In this document: piece after piece, positions 43,427 to 50,931 of the stretch
Layout: each line of letters begins with the position of its first letter
How positions within the stretch are numbered: the first letter of the stretch is position 1
Assembly: GCA_031260665.1 (NCBI GenBank)
Contig: JAISLD010000008.1
Span: 37,196 to 101,195, forward strand
Direction of reading: 5' to 3'
Length of the DNA stretch: 64,000 bases
Origin: Oscillospiraceae bacterium
GTDB taxonomy: Bacteria > Bacillota > Clostridia > Oscillospirales > Ruminococcaceae
The notes under the pieces: model-generated
What the model saw: only the letters and a program-made list of their open reading frames with translations
Told to the model about the DNA's origin: nothing
The model's database searches: none
Made by a program: the position numbers and the translations under genes

Positions 43427-43444
43427 TGTTATTGTCAATTGAAA
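43427..43444 (+). repeat. 18-bp direct repeat, right copy
   Basis: TGTTATTGTCAATTGAAA; its last six bases TTGAAA serve as the -35 box of queA on the + strand. Confidence 0.85.
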
Positions 43445-43467
43445 TGAATCGATGTTTGTGGTATAAT
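43439..43467 (+). promoter_or_regulatory. Sigma-A promoter for queA, predicted leaderless
   Basis: TTGAAA (43439-43444), 17 bp, TATAAT (43462-43467). The start codon ATG is at 43474, where transcription is expected to begin. No ribosome-binding site is possible between them. Confidence 0.78.
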
Positions 43468-43473
43468 CACTAT

Positions 43474-44493
43474 ATGTTATTAACAAAAGACTTTTCTTAT
43501 GAGTTGCCGCCCGAACTAATCGCGCAGTCTCCTGCCGAACCGCGCGACAGCTCGCGGCTTCTTGTTGCGCCGATAAACGGCGGCGAGATAATCCACGACC
43601 GCTTTGAACAGATAACCGAGTATCTTCACCCGAACGATTTGCTTGTGCTTAACGATTCAAAGGTGTTCCCCGCTCGCCTTTACGGAGTGAAGGACGGCAG
43701 CGGTATCCCTGTTGAGGTGCTTCTCCTTGAGGAGAAAGCCGATTTCTTATGGGAAGCGGCGGTGAAACCCGGGCGGCGGCTGAAAGCGGGAGCGGTGGTG
43801 CGGTTTGACGATGATTTCTCTTGCGAAGTCGTTGAAACAACAGACGGCGGCAACAAACTGCTGAAGTTCACGACAAACGGAAACTTCTTTGATGTGTTGT
43901 CGCGTGTCGGGCACACGCCGCTGCCGCATTACATCACCGCGACATACGGCGAGGAGTTCTTACGCGAGAGATATAACACGGTCTATGCCGACAAAACGGG
44001 TTCGGCTGCCGCGCCAACTGCGGGACTGCATTTTACTGACAGTATATTTGAAAAGCTGTCGGCACTCGGTGTGAACAAGGCGTTTGTGACGCTGCACGTT
44101 GGACTCGGCACGTTTCGTCCCGTCAAAGCCGAGGTAATCACCGACCACGTTATGCACACCGAGCGTTACTTTATGCCGAAAGAAACGCAGTCGGCAATTG
44201 AAAGGTGCAAAGCAAACGGTGGGCGGGTTATCGCGGTGGGAACAACGGCGTGCCGCACACTTGAGAGTTCTCGCGGTGTTGCAGGTGGTGGTGTGACCGA
44301 CATATTTATATACCCCGGGTATAATTTCAAGGTGATAGACGGCTTGATAACCAACTTTCACCTACCCGAAAGCACGCTCATTATGCTGGTGTCGGCGCTT
44401 CTCGGCAGGGAGCGCACGCTTGACGCTTATGCCGAAGCGGTGAAGGAGCGGTATCGGTTCTTTAGTTTCGGCGACGCGATGTTTATTGCTTGA
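43474..44493 (+). CDS. queA: S-adenosylmethionine:tRNA ribosyltransferase-isomerase
   Basis: Transfers and rearranges the ribosyl group of SAM onto preQ1 in tRNA, giving epoxyqueuosine. 339 residues starting MLLTKDFSYELPPELIAQ, with LNDSKVFPARL near 60, TAGLHFT near 187, and LHVGLGTFRPV near 207. The upstream in-frame start at 43432 would run through the promoter and is rejected. tgt, the preceding step of the pathway, is 12 kb away on the other strand. Confidence 0.95.
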   Translation: MLLTKDFSYELPPELIAQSPAEPRDSSRLLVAPINGGEIIHDRFEQITEYLHPNDLLVLNDSKVFPARLYGVKDGSGIPVEVLLLEEKADFLWEAAVKPGRRLKAGAVVRFDDDFSCEVVETTDGGNKLLKFTTNGNFFDVLSRVGHTPLPHYITATYGEEFLRERYNTVYADKTGSAAAPTAGLHFTDSIFEKLSALGVNKAFVTLHVGLGTFRPVKAEVITDHVMHTERYFMPKETQSAIERCKANGGRVIAVGTTACRTLESSRGVAGGGVTDIFIYPGYNFKVIDGLITNFHLPESTLIMLVSALLGRERTLDAYAEAVKERYRFFSFGDAMFIA

Positions 44494-44499
44494 AACAAC

Positions 44500-44530
44500 A
44501 AGCACCTCTCTTTATAATAGAGAGGTGCTT
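44500..44530 (+). terminator. Intrinsic terminator of queA
   Basis: AAGCACCTCTC and GAGAGGTGCTT enclose a short A/T loop, followed by CTTGTTGG. Closely similar to the hairpin at 4362. Confidence 0.75.
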
Positions 44531-44540
44531 CTTGTTGGTT

Positions 44541-44703
44541 CGGCACCGACTGCATCGGGGGCAATAAACTGCGTTTGGCCATACTGACAAGTTGTCGCGT
44601 TAGCTTATTGTGCGTTCGGCACCGACTGCGTCGGGGGGCAATAAACTGCGTTTGGCCATACTGACAAGTTGTCGCGTTAGCTTATTGCGCGTTCGGCACC
44701 GAC
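44541..44703. repeat. Tandem array, 76/77-bp unit, two copies plus part
   Basis: CGGCACCGACTGC marks fall at 44541, 44617 and 44694. Each unit holds GGGGCAATAAACTGCG, GACAAGTTGTCGCG and TTAGCTTATTG. It ends next to the hsp20 stop codon. No gene is seen between queA and hsp20. Confidence 0.8.
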
Positions 44704-45138
44704 TCAGTCTATCAGTATATCTTTGCTTGTGATTTCTTTCTTCAGCTTCGGGATAGTCACGGTCAGTATGCCGTCGGTCAGCTTTGCCTTAACGCCGCTC
44801 TCCGCCGCTTCGGGGAGATGAACCCGACGTATCATCTCGCTGCAGTGACGCTCACGGTGAACATAGCCGTTCTCGCTTGTGTCGCTCTCGGCTTCACGGT
44901 GCGCTGTTATCGTCAACGTGCCGCTGTCAAGCGAGAGTTTGACTTCGCTTTTCTTGATACCCGGGAGTTCCGCTTCAACGCCGTATTCGTCGTCGTTCTC
45001 TTTCAAGTCAAGCTTGAAACCCTCGATACGTGTGGCTTCGCCGCCAAGGAAGTCGTCGAGTAGTCCGTAGAAGCCCTCAAAGCCCGTGGGATACGCTTTC
45101 CTGCCGAAAGGTGTTTGTGAAGTGATTGCTGTTCTCAT
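44704..45138 (-). CDS. Small heat-shock protein, Hsp20/alpha-crystallin family
   Basis: ATP-independent holdase. 144 residues: a short variable N-terminus, the alpha-crystallin beta-sandwich (about 45-130) with VEAELPGIKKSEVKLSL near 52, and the usual GVKAKLTDGILTVTIPK near the C-terminus. It has its own promoter and two CIRCE boxes directly upstream, so HrcA repression is expected. Confidence 0.93.
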   Translation of the reverse strand: MRTAITSQTPFGRKAYPTGFEGFYGLLDDFLGGEATRIEGFKLDLKENDDEYGVEAELPGIKKSEVKLSLDSGTLTITAHREAESDTSENGYVHRERHCSEMIRRVHLPEAAESGVKAKLTDGILTVTIPKLKKEITSKDILID

Positions 45139-45181
45139 AATAGTGTCCTCCTGAATGTTTGTTGTTGTGAATCGCCCTTGA

Positions 45182-45208
45182 CTGGCACTCTCAAGGCAAG
45201 AGTGCCAA
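45182..45208. promoter_or_regulatory. CIRCE operator, copy 1 (near hsp20)
   Basis: CTGGCACTC, 9 bases, GAGTGCCAA; one change per arm from the consensus TTAGCACTC-N9-GAGTGCTAA. HrcA repressor site. Confidence 0.88.
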
Positions 45209-45223
45209 AGATGGGGCTAAAAT

Positions 45224-45250
45224 TTAGCACTCTCAAGGCTTGAGTGCTAA
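45224..45250. promoter_or_regulatory. CIRCE operator, copy 2 (perfect)
   Basis: TTAGCACTC, 9 bases, GAGTGCTAA: a perfect consensus CIRCE. It lies just after the predicted start of the hsp20 transcript. Confidence 0.95.
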
Positions 45251-45260
45251 CGCTGTATAT

Positions 45261-45289
45261 ACTATACCACGTTTCGGCGTGGCTGTCAA
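45261..45289 (-). promoter_or_regulatory. Sigma-A promoter of hsp20
   Basis: On the - strand TTGACA (45289-45284), 17 bp, TATAGT (45266-45261). Confidence 0.88.
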
Positions 45290-45399
45290 TGGAAGCCGCA
45301 TAAAAACATCGTGAATGTTTTGTGAAGCGAACAACACTAACAAAAAGCGCTCCCTGTGCCGAAACTTCAATTCTTAATTACATTGTAATCGTTTTGCAA

Positions 45400-45428
45400 T
45401 TGACTTGAGGGGGTTTCGGTGGTATACT
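45400..45428 (+). promoter_or_regulatory. Promoter 1 for the carbohydrate ABC transporter operon
   Basis: TTGACT (45400-45405), 17 bp, TATACT (45423-45428). A TTGTAATCGTTTTGCAA sequence just upstream is a weak, imperfect cre-like match. The leader to the first gene would be about 250 bases; no known riboswitch was recognised in it. Confidence 0.65.
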
Positions 45429-45518
45429 CTTAAAGAGAAGAAAGCGGCTTTGCATTGTGCGATATGACGGAAAGTTAAAAAATAAGTGATAAAACTTCAT
45501 TATTTTTGTGCAAAACGC

Positions 45519-45547
45519 TTGACAAACGACCTCTTTTTTGGTAAGAT
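45519..45547 (+). promoter_or_regulatory. Promoter 2 for the carbohydrate ABC transporter operon
   Basis: TTGACA (45519-45524), 17 bp, TAAGAT (45542-45547), giving a leader of about 130 bases. The rest of the 45290-45684 gap holds no recognised gene. Confidence 0.65.
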
Positions 45548-45684
45548 TATTAAAACAGCTTGGTATGCTACCCCTTTCGCCCCCTTTCCCTACATAACAC
45601 ACGATATAGGTTGGTTTTGTGTTCAGCAGATGAAGGACGCGCGTTTTGCGGAGTAGCGGCTTGGCGGAAATACGGAGGGTCGTT

Positions 45685-46662
45685 ATGGCAACACACGTCG
45701 CCGCTTCGTCCGGTGGAAAGTCTACCGGTATGGCGAGTACGGACTTGAAAAAGAACTTGATTCTTTGCTCGATGACGTTACCCGGACTAATTTGGTTGAT
45801 ACTCATTCGGTATCTCCCGATGTTCGGTATTATCGTTTCGTTCAAAGACTTTAAGTTGCCGAGTCCCCGCGCAACTAACATCATCTCGGATATCTTCTCT
45901 CGCGAATGGGTCGGGCTGGACAATTTCGGTCAGCTCTTTTCCTCGCCCACGACTTGGCAGTTCATGAAGAACACAATAGTGTACAACGCTATCTTCATAG
46001 TGCTTGGTCTTGTCCTCGCTGTTGCGTTCGCAATACTGATAAGCGAACTCACAACGAAGTTCCTCGCGAAAACTTATCAAACCTTGATGTTCTTCCCCTA
46101 CTTCCTCTCGTGGGTCGTGGTAAGCTACTTCGTGTGGGCTTTCCTCTCGCCGACGGCTGGTCTGTGGCGCGACGGCTTCGTCAACAGCCTCGGAATGTCC
46201 GCGTGGTACAACGACGCGAAACCGTGGCCGTTTATCCTTGTCATTGCGAATCTCTGGAAAAACACCGGCTACTCGTGCATACTTTACCTCGCGGCTATCA
46301 CCGGTATCGACACCTCACAGTATGAGGCGGCTCGTATCGACGGCGCGAACAAGTGGCAGCAAATCTGGCACATCACTCTTCCCCACCTGCGCACAATCAT
46401 CATTATCCTCTTTATAATGAACGTGGGACGTATCTTCAACGCCGATTTCGGTCTGTTCTATCAGGTGCCGAGAGGCGGAGCGGGCGCACTTACAAAGGCG
46501 ACCGAAGTCGTCGATACTTACGTTTACAAAATGCTGAAAGATACCATCAACATCGGCGTATCCACCGCCGTCGGTTTCTTCCAGAACATTGTCGGGTTTG
46601 TCTGCATAATGGTGGCTAACACCATAGTGCGCAAGGTTGACCCTGACAGTGCTATGTTTTAA
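45685..46662 (+). CDS. Carbohydrate-type ABC transporter permease (LplB-like)
   Basis: 325 residues with six membrane segments and a coupling loop EAARIDGANKWQQIWHITLP near 220, the EAA motif of oligosaccharide transporters. The start at 45685 is chosen because GGAGGG lies 6 bases upstream; the in-frame start at 45646 has none. LplB-like permeases usually import oligosaccharides or similar, using a shared ATPase. First gene of a three-gene operon. Confidence 0.9.
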   Translation: MATHVAASSGGKSTGMASTDLKKNLILCSMTLPGLIWLILIRYLPMFGIIVSFKDFKLPSPRATNIISDIFSREWVGLDNFGQLFSSPTTWQFMKNTIVYNAIFIVLGLVLAVAFAILISELTTKFLAKTYQTLMFFPYFLSWVVVSYFVWAFLSPTAGLWRDGFVNSLGMSAWYNDAKPWPFILVIANLWKNTGYSCILYLAAITGIDTSQYEAARIDGANKWQQIWHITLPHLRTIIIILFIMNVGRIFNADFGLFYQVPRGGAGALTKATEVVDTYVYKMLKDTINIGVSTAVGFFQNIVGFVCIMVANTIVRKVDPDSAMF

Positions 46663-46674
46663 GGGGGTGCGAAG

Positions 46675-47586
46675 ATGGAAGAAAAACAAAAACCAAGCAA
46701 GAATCGCCTCACTTCCGTGTCGCTTGGCACCGAAGTCATATTTCATATCATTATCGCCGCGTTTTCTCTCGCCTGCATCATTCCGTTTATCTTTGTCGTA
46801 ATCATCTCGTTCACATCTGAAGACGCAATCAAGGCAAACGGATACTCTTTCTTCCCCGAAGCGTGGTCGGTGAAAGCCTATACCACGGTCTTTGACCTCG
46901 GCAAGACGCTTTGGATGGCGCTCGGGACCAGCGTGTTTATCACCGTACTCGGCACAATCCTTGCAATGGTGGTAACCTTGCTCTACTCCTACGCGCTGTT
47001 CCGCCGCGACTTCAAGTATCGCAACGTCTTCACTTTCATCTGCTTCTTCACGATGATATTCGGCGGCGGTCTTGCACCTACATATATCGTCTGCAAAAAT
47101 ATCCTCGGTATGCACAACAACTACTGGGCACTCTTCATACCAATGCTGTTGAACCCGTTCAACGTCATCATTATGAGGACCTTCTTCCAGTCGTCGGTGC
47201 CGGAAGCACTGATTGAGTCCGCTTCTATCGACGGTTCGGGCGAGTATCGCACGCTTGTGCAGATAGTTATACCCGTGTCGCTACCCGGTATCGCAACGGT
47301 GTCGCTTCTCAATATGCTTGCTATCTGGAACGAGTGGTTCTTGGCGCAACTATATATAGACGACGTCGAACACGTTCCGTTGCAGTATCTGCTCGTAAAG
47401 ATGCAAAAGACCGCCGAGTATATGGCGCGCAACTCCGGCAAACCGGGCGCGGTAACCGCAAGTATGCCTACTGAATCACTTCGTATGGCACTCTGCGTAA
47501 TCATCGTTATACCGATTGCCTTCGCCTACCCGTTCTTCCAGAGATACATCATCGCGGGACTTACCGTCGGTGCTGTCAAAGGATAA
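46675..47586 (+). CDS. Carbohydrate-type ABC transporter permease (LplC/YtcP-like)
   Basis: Partner permease of 303 residues, six membrane segments, coupling loop ESASIDGSGEYRTLVQIVIP near 180. Begins 12 bases after the first permease gene. No ATPase gene is present in the operon, as in many Bacillota where one MsmX-like ATPase serves several transporters. Confidence 0.9.
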   Translation: MEEKQKPSKNRLTSVSLGTEVIFHIIIAAFSLACIIPFIFVVIISFTSEDAIKANGYSFFPEAWSVKAYTTVFDLGKTLWMALGTSVFITVLGTILAMVVTLLYSYALFRRDFKYRNVFTFICFFTMIFGGGLAPTYIVCKNILGMHNNYWALFIPMLLNPFNVIIMRTFFQSSVPEALIESASIDGSGEYRTLVQIVIPVSLPGIATVSLLNMLAIWNEWFLAQLYIDDVEHVPLQYLLVKMQKTAEYMARNSGKPGAVTASMPTESLRMALCVIIVIPIAFAYPFFQRYIIAGLTVGAVKG

Positions 47587-47594
47587 CAGCTCAT

Positions 47595-47630
47595 CTCGCT
47601 TGAACCGCTTGAATACGCGGTTCAAGCGAG
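47595..47630 (+). other. Strong hairpin between permease and binding-protein genes
   Basis: CTCGCTTGAACCGC and GCGGTTCAAGCGAG, a 14-bp perfect stem with an 8-base loop and no T run. A second hairpin with AAGGGG/CCCCT follows near 47680. Such structures in transporter operons often stabilise the downstream message for the abundant binding protein; this role is inferred. Confidence 0.65.
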
Positions 47631-47762
47631 AACACCGCGGCTGACCGCCACACGGGCAAGCCGCGCACAATCTTATGGTAACAAGGGGTTCGCCCCTGTT
47701 ATGGAAACCAAGTTTCCGATAAACGGCGGGCAACCCCCGCACACATTATTCAGGAGGAATCA

Positions 47763-49364
47763 ATGAAAAAAAGAATTCTCGCAATTCTTCTCGGCTCGTG
47801 CCTCGCGCTCTCTGCTTTCACAGCGTGCGACAAGACAGAAACCACAGAAGAAACCACCACAGCAGGCACAACAACTGCTGCTGACGCAAACGCTGAAACC
47901 ACAACTCCCGCTCCCGTGGAAGTTGAAGCAGGTCAGTTTGAAGGCGTAACCGTTACAGTCGCTTACATGACAAGTGCAGCGGTTAACTCCGGCGACAAAG
48001 CAAGAATCGAAGGCGTTATCAACGAATACGTCGGCGAAAAACTCGGTGGACTTCAGGTAAAATGGCTTGAAGCAGGTCCCGCTTGGTCTTTTGACACAGT
48101 TACACAGCAAATCCAGTCCGGTTCGGCTGACTTTGACATTCTTCCCGCATTCTCATGGTCTGCACCTACAGTTCTTGCAGGCGCACAATCAGGTCAGTTC
48201 CTTCGTCTTGACGACCCTGACAACAACCTCCTTCAGTCCTACGGTTCAGGCCTCTTCACAGGCGCAGCAGGCGCAGCAATGAAGGGCGCATCGACCTATG
48301 CAGGTCCTGACGGCGTTGGCGTCTATGCAGTCGCAGTTGAAAAAGACGGCGCGTCTGACGGCGGCTATCTCGTAAACAACGACGTTCTCGCAGCAGCTGA
48401 CAAGTCAATCTCTGACCTCAACCTCGGCGACTTCACTTCTTGGGGCGACACTCTCCAGGCAGTTAAGGACAGCGGCGTAACATTCCCGCTCGTAGTTGAA
48501 GCAGAAGTTCTCGACCGTATCGTAAACCACGTGGCTTACGTTGGTAACACAACAACAATCCTCGGTATCCAATTCGGTTCCGACCCCGCAAGCGCACCCA
48601 CAACTATAGTTAACCGTTATGCAACCGACGACTATTCAAAGTTCGTTGACACAGTAAACGGCTACTACAGCAAGGGCTTCATCGACCCCGCAACAACAAT
48701 CCAAGATTCCGCTCCTGACGCAATCACAACAGCTCGTAACGCAGGTACGTTTGCAGTTGCTACATACCTCGCAGACGCTTCGGGCGCAGCAACCAACCCC
48801 GCAGCAGCAACACAGAACATCACTTATCACAGCCAGTTCCTCTATATGGACTCGCTGACATCAACAGGCGCAGGCTTCGCTCTCTATGCAGGCACAAAGA
48901 ATGCCGACGCAGCAGCAGCGTTCCTCGGCCTCTGGTTCACAGACGCAACACTTAACAACTACATCAACTGGGGCGAAGAAGGCACAGATTTCACACTCTC
49001 AGGCAATGTAGCTACAGCAATCGAAGGCAAAGACCACAACCCGCTCGGCGCTTGGCAGAACGGTTCAGGTCTCCTGCAGGTTGCTGGCTCTTATGAGACA
49101 GTTCCCAACGCATTCACAAACCAACAGGCACAGAACGCAGCAGCAAAGATTCTCTCGTCAATGGGCTACCAGTTCGACGCAAGCAAGGCTGAAGTTGAAT
49201 TCAACAACACAGGCGCTTGGGTTGCTTCCAACGCGGTTCCTCTCGGCGCAGGCGCAGTTGAAGTTTCAAAACTCGCTGCTCTCCTCACAGAACTCGAATC
49301 AGCTGGCGCTTCCAAGCTCGTAACAGAAGCTCAGGCTCAACTCGACCAGTTCCTCGCAGGCTAA
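47763..49364 (+). CDS. Extracellular solute-binding lipoprotein (ABC transporter)
   Basis: 533 residues: signal peptide, lipobox ending AFTAC (Cys at 21), a Thr/Glu-rich linker (about 24-55), then a two-lobed binding domain of the family 1 type found with LplB/LplC permeases. AGGAGG lies upstream of the ATG. Ala and Thr are encoded mostly by GCA and ACA, unlike the neighbouring genes that prefer GCG/GCC, which suggests selection for high expression. The ligand is unknown. Confidence 0.88.
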   Translation: MKKRILAILLGSCLALSAFTACDKTETTEETTTAGTTTAADANAETTTPAPVEVEAGQFEGVTVTVAYMTSAAVNSGDKARIEGVINEYVGEKLGGLQVKWLEAGPAWSFDTVTQQIQSGSADFDILPAFSWSAPTVLAGAQSGQFLRLDDPDNNLLQSYGSGLFTGAAGAAMKGASTYAGPDGVGVYAVAVEKDGASDGGYLVNNDVLAAADKSISDLNLGDFTSWGDTLQAVKDSGVTFPLVVEAEVLDRIVNHVAYVGNTTTILGIQFGSDPASAPTTIVNRYATDDYSKFVDTVNGYYSKGFIDPATTIQDSAPDAITTARNAGTFAVATYLADASGAATNPAAATQNITYHSQFLYMDSLTSTGAGFALYAGTKNADAAAAFLGLWFTDATLNNYINWGEEGTDFTLSGNVATAIEGKDHNPLGAWQNGSGLLQVAGSYETVPNAFTNQQAQNAAAKILSSMGYQFDASKAEVEFNNTGAWVASNAVPLGAGAVEVSKLAALLTELESAGASKLVTEAQAQLDQFLAG

Positions 49365-49391
49365 TCACAACAAGTTTAGCAAAACAAGAAG

Positions 49392-49420
49392 CGTCGCCCC
49401 GATTGGGGCGGCGTTTTTTT
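49392..49420 (+). terminator. Intrinsic terminator of the ABC transporter operon
   Basis: CGTCGCCCC and GGGGCGGCG enclose GATT and are followed by seven T residues. Confidence 0.88.
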
Positions 49421-49471
49421 GTAGTTTCTTTTTGAATTCGACACTCTACGACAGAATAATACGACAAGATG

Positions 49472-49480
49472 TGATATAAT
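49472..49480 (+). promoter_or_regulatory. Extended -10 promoter for the 56-residue ORF
   Basis: TGATATAAT, that is TG-N-TATAAT with no good -35 box. It lies 30 bases before the ATG at 49511. Confidence 0.55.
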
Positions 49481-49510
49481 GTACTCAACAAAACAAGAAA
49501 GAGGTACATT

Positions 49511-49681
49511 ATGACAGAAAACTTTGAAAAACCGTACACATCGCTGTTCAACGGATTGACGGACACAATCGATGAGATGGAGGTGCTTCTCGTAAGATTG
49601 AAGCGGTTGCAGATTGAAGCGGAGGAAAGATTTATAAACACAGGTGAGTCAAAGATTGCGCTGATGACACACGCAAGTTAA
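49511..49681 (+). CDS. Small protein of unknown function, 56 residues
   Basis: Starts MTENFEKPYTSLFNGLTDT and continues as a charged, mostly helical region (DEMEVLLVRLKRLQIEAEERF, heptad-like and possibly a short coiled coil). It has GAGG upstream and an extended -10 promoter. No membrane segment and no family I recognise. The PhoP-box-like array starts within its stop codon. Confidence 0.6.
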   Translation: MTENFEKPYTSLFNGLTDTIDEMEVLLVRLKRLQIEAEERFINTGESKIALMTHAS

Positions 49682-49716
49682 CACAAAGTTAACATAAAAT
49701 TAACCTTTTGTTCATA
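49678..49716 (+). promoter_or_regulatory. PhoP-box-like array of four direct repeats
   Basis: TTAACA (49678), TTAACA (49689), TTAACC (49700), TTCATA (49711), each separated by exactly 5 bases, an 11-bp period. This is the layout of Bacillus PhoP sites. A TATAAT at 49737-49742 follows 20 bases later with no -35 box, as expected of an activated promoter. Gene regulated: the Gln/Glu-rich protein at 49807. The identity of the regulator is inferred. Confidence 0.6.
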
Positions 49717-49806
49717 CATTCTCGTCGAAATAGAGGTATAATAGGAACAGTAACAAGATAGGTGAATTGTCGCTTATCCTCTTGCCTTCCTCGAAAGGAG
49801 GAGATT

Positions 49807-50502
49807 ATGGCTATCGATCCAATCAGCGCGCTCGCTACATCGGCAGTTGCTGTGTCACAAATCGCACCGCGACCGAAAGTCGGGGGCGTTCAGCAGGCAC
49901 AAAAGCCGGAGCGCGGTAACATAATAGAGTCGCTTCAAAAGAAGCAAGCGGAGGTTGCAACACAGAAACCTCAAGGTCAGGTCAGCGAAGCAGACATTAC
50001 GCATCGTGATGTGCAAATCCCTGTGGAACGGACAGCGCAGCAGCCTGTTCAGACGGAACAGCCGCAGCAGTATCGTGCGGTGCGGTTGCTTGACGAAGGT
50101 GTGCCCGAACAAGTTCCTGTTGAGGTTGCGGAGCAACGCGAAACCCGTGTGGAGAACAACAACACGGTTCGGGAACAGCAGACGGTGCAGTCACGCCCCG
50201 ACACGGAGTCGAACACGATTGAACAACGGCTTGAAAGCTCAAAGCAACGCGTTGACGCACAACTTACTGAACGAAACATCGAAGAAACACTCGCAGACGT
50301 CAAGGCAAGCGAAAACCGCAACGTGGTGAGCCGTGCCGCAGAAGAAACTGCCGACACGACACGCGCAAACCAAGGCGAGGGCGTTTCCGCGAACAGCGAC
50401 AGACAACTGACCGCAGCACAAGAGCAAGGTCTTGAAACATACGAACAAATCCAAAGCTATGCCGACCCCGTGAACCTTTCTAAAGCTGCAACAGCTGCTT
50501 AA
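49807..50502 (+). CDS. Gln/Glu-rich, largely disordered protein of unknown function
   Basis: 231 residues starting MAIDPISALATSAVAVSQIA, a short hydrophobic helix, then a long stretch dominated by Gln, Glu, Val, Arg and Thr with no clear fold (about 25-200), and an end EQIQSYADPVNLSKAATAA. It has a perfect AGGAGG ribosome-binding site. I do not recognise the family. The N- and C-terminal hydrophobic segments resemble those of some appendage or rod-associated proteins, but that is not evidence of function. Preceded by a PhoP-box-like array. Confidence 0.65.
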   Translation: MAIDPISALATSAVAVSQIAPRPKVGGVQQAQKPERGNIIESLQKKQAEVATQKPQGQVSEADITHRDVQIPVERTAQQPVQTEQPQQYRAVRLLDEGVPEQVPVEVAEQRETRVENNNTVREQQTVQSRPDTESNTIEQRLESSKQRVDAQLTERNIEETLADVKASENRNVVSRAAEETADTTRANQGEGVSANSDRQLTAAQEQGLETYEQIQSYADPVNLSKAATAA

Positions 50503-50535
50503 CGGCTCTACATAACAAAAACCTATCCTTTCGGA
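50493..50535 (+). repeat. 43-bp direct repeat, left copy
   Basis: Covers the last codons of the Gln/Glu-rich gene and the left arm of a terminator hairpin (AACCTATCC). The right arm does not pair any longer (GGAACGG), so the hairpin is broken here. The same sequence, with two changes, occurs intact at 50871. Confidence 0.8.
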
Positions 50536-50611
50536 ACGGTTTGTCAAGGACAGATTTTGTGTGTTCACAGAAAATTTACAATTACGATGATTGTGCCGTT
50601 AATTTTGAGGG

Positions 50612-50640
50612 TTGAAATTTGTTGCTACTTGTGTTATACT
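50612..50640 (+). promoter_or_regulatory. Sigma-A promoter for the 38-residue peptide gene
   Basis: TTGAAA (50612-50617), 17 bp, TATACT (50635-50640). Confidence 0.75.
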
Positions 50641-50703
50641 GACTTTGTTAGCTCGTTAGCAAAGTCCGATTAATTAGAATTTGTAAAGAGAGGATTTGGT
50701 AAC

Positions 50704-50820
50704 ATGAAAGAGTATTTTACCGTTGGAAGCGATAAATGGAAAACTACTGTTAAGGTCTGTGTTTTAATTGGTGGAATTATCGGATTGATTAGTGGAGCAA
50801 AAATCTTCTTTTATATGTGA
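50704..50820 (+). CDS. Small membrane peptide, 38 residues
   Basis: Starts MKEYFTVGSDKWKTTVK, then one hydrophobic segment (about 18-35, VCVLIGGIIGLISGAKIFF). It has its own promoter, an AGAGG ribosome-binding site and a terminator at 50895, so it is a complete unit although too short for usual gene callers. Codons are more A/T-rich than in the neighbours. Function unknown; it lies between 43-bp direct repeats. Confidence 0.65.
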   Translation: MKEYFTVGSDKWKTTVKVCVLIGGIIGLISGAKIFFYM

Positions 50821-50870
50821 GAGAAATGAATTTTTGACACATCGACAAATTCCAGTTTGTCGAGAACCTT

Positions 50871-50913
50871 AGCTGCTTAAAGGCTCTGCATAACAAAAAC
50901 CTATCCTTTCGGA
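50871..50913 (+). repeat. 43-bp direct repeat, right copy
   Basis: Same sequence as at 50493 with two changes in 43. It runs into an intact terminator hairpin. The offset of 378 bases marks the size of the inserted or duplicated segment. Confidence 0.8.
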
Positions 50914-50922
50914 TAGGTTTTT
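50895..50922. terminator. Bidirectional intrinsic terminator
   Basis: AAAAACCTATCC and GGATAGGTTTTT enclose TTTC. It serves the 38-residue peptide gene (+) and pduL (-), which ends at 50932. Confidence 0.85.
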
Positions 50923-50931
50923 GCAATTGGT

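Noticed and set aside
45384-45400. A cre (CcpA) site before the ABC transporter promoter
   Set aside because: TTGTAATCGTTTTGCAA has one base too many compared with the cre consensus and is not a good palindrome.
45378-45923. 181-codon - strand ORF across the transporter promoters
   Set aside because: It runs antisense through two good promoters and the first permease gene, with no recognisable protein features.
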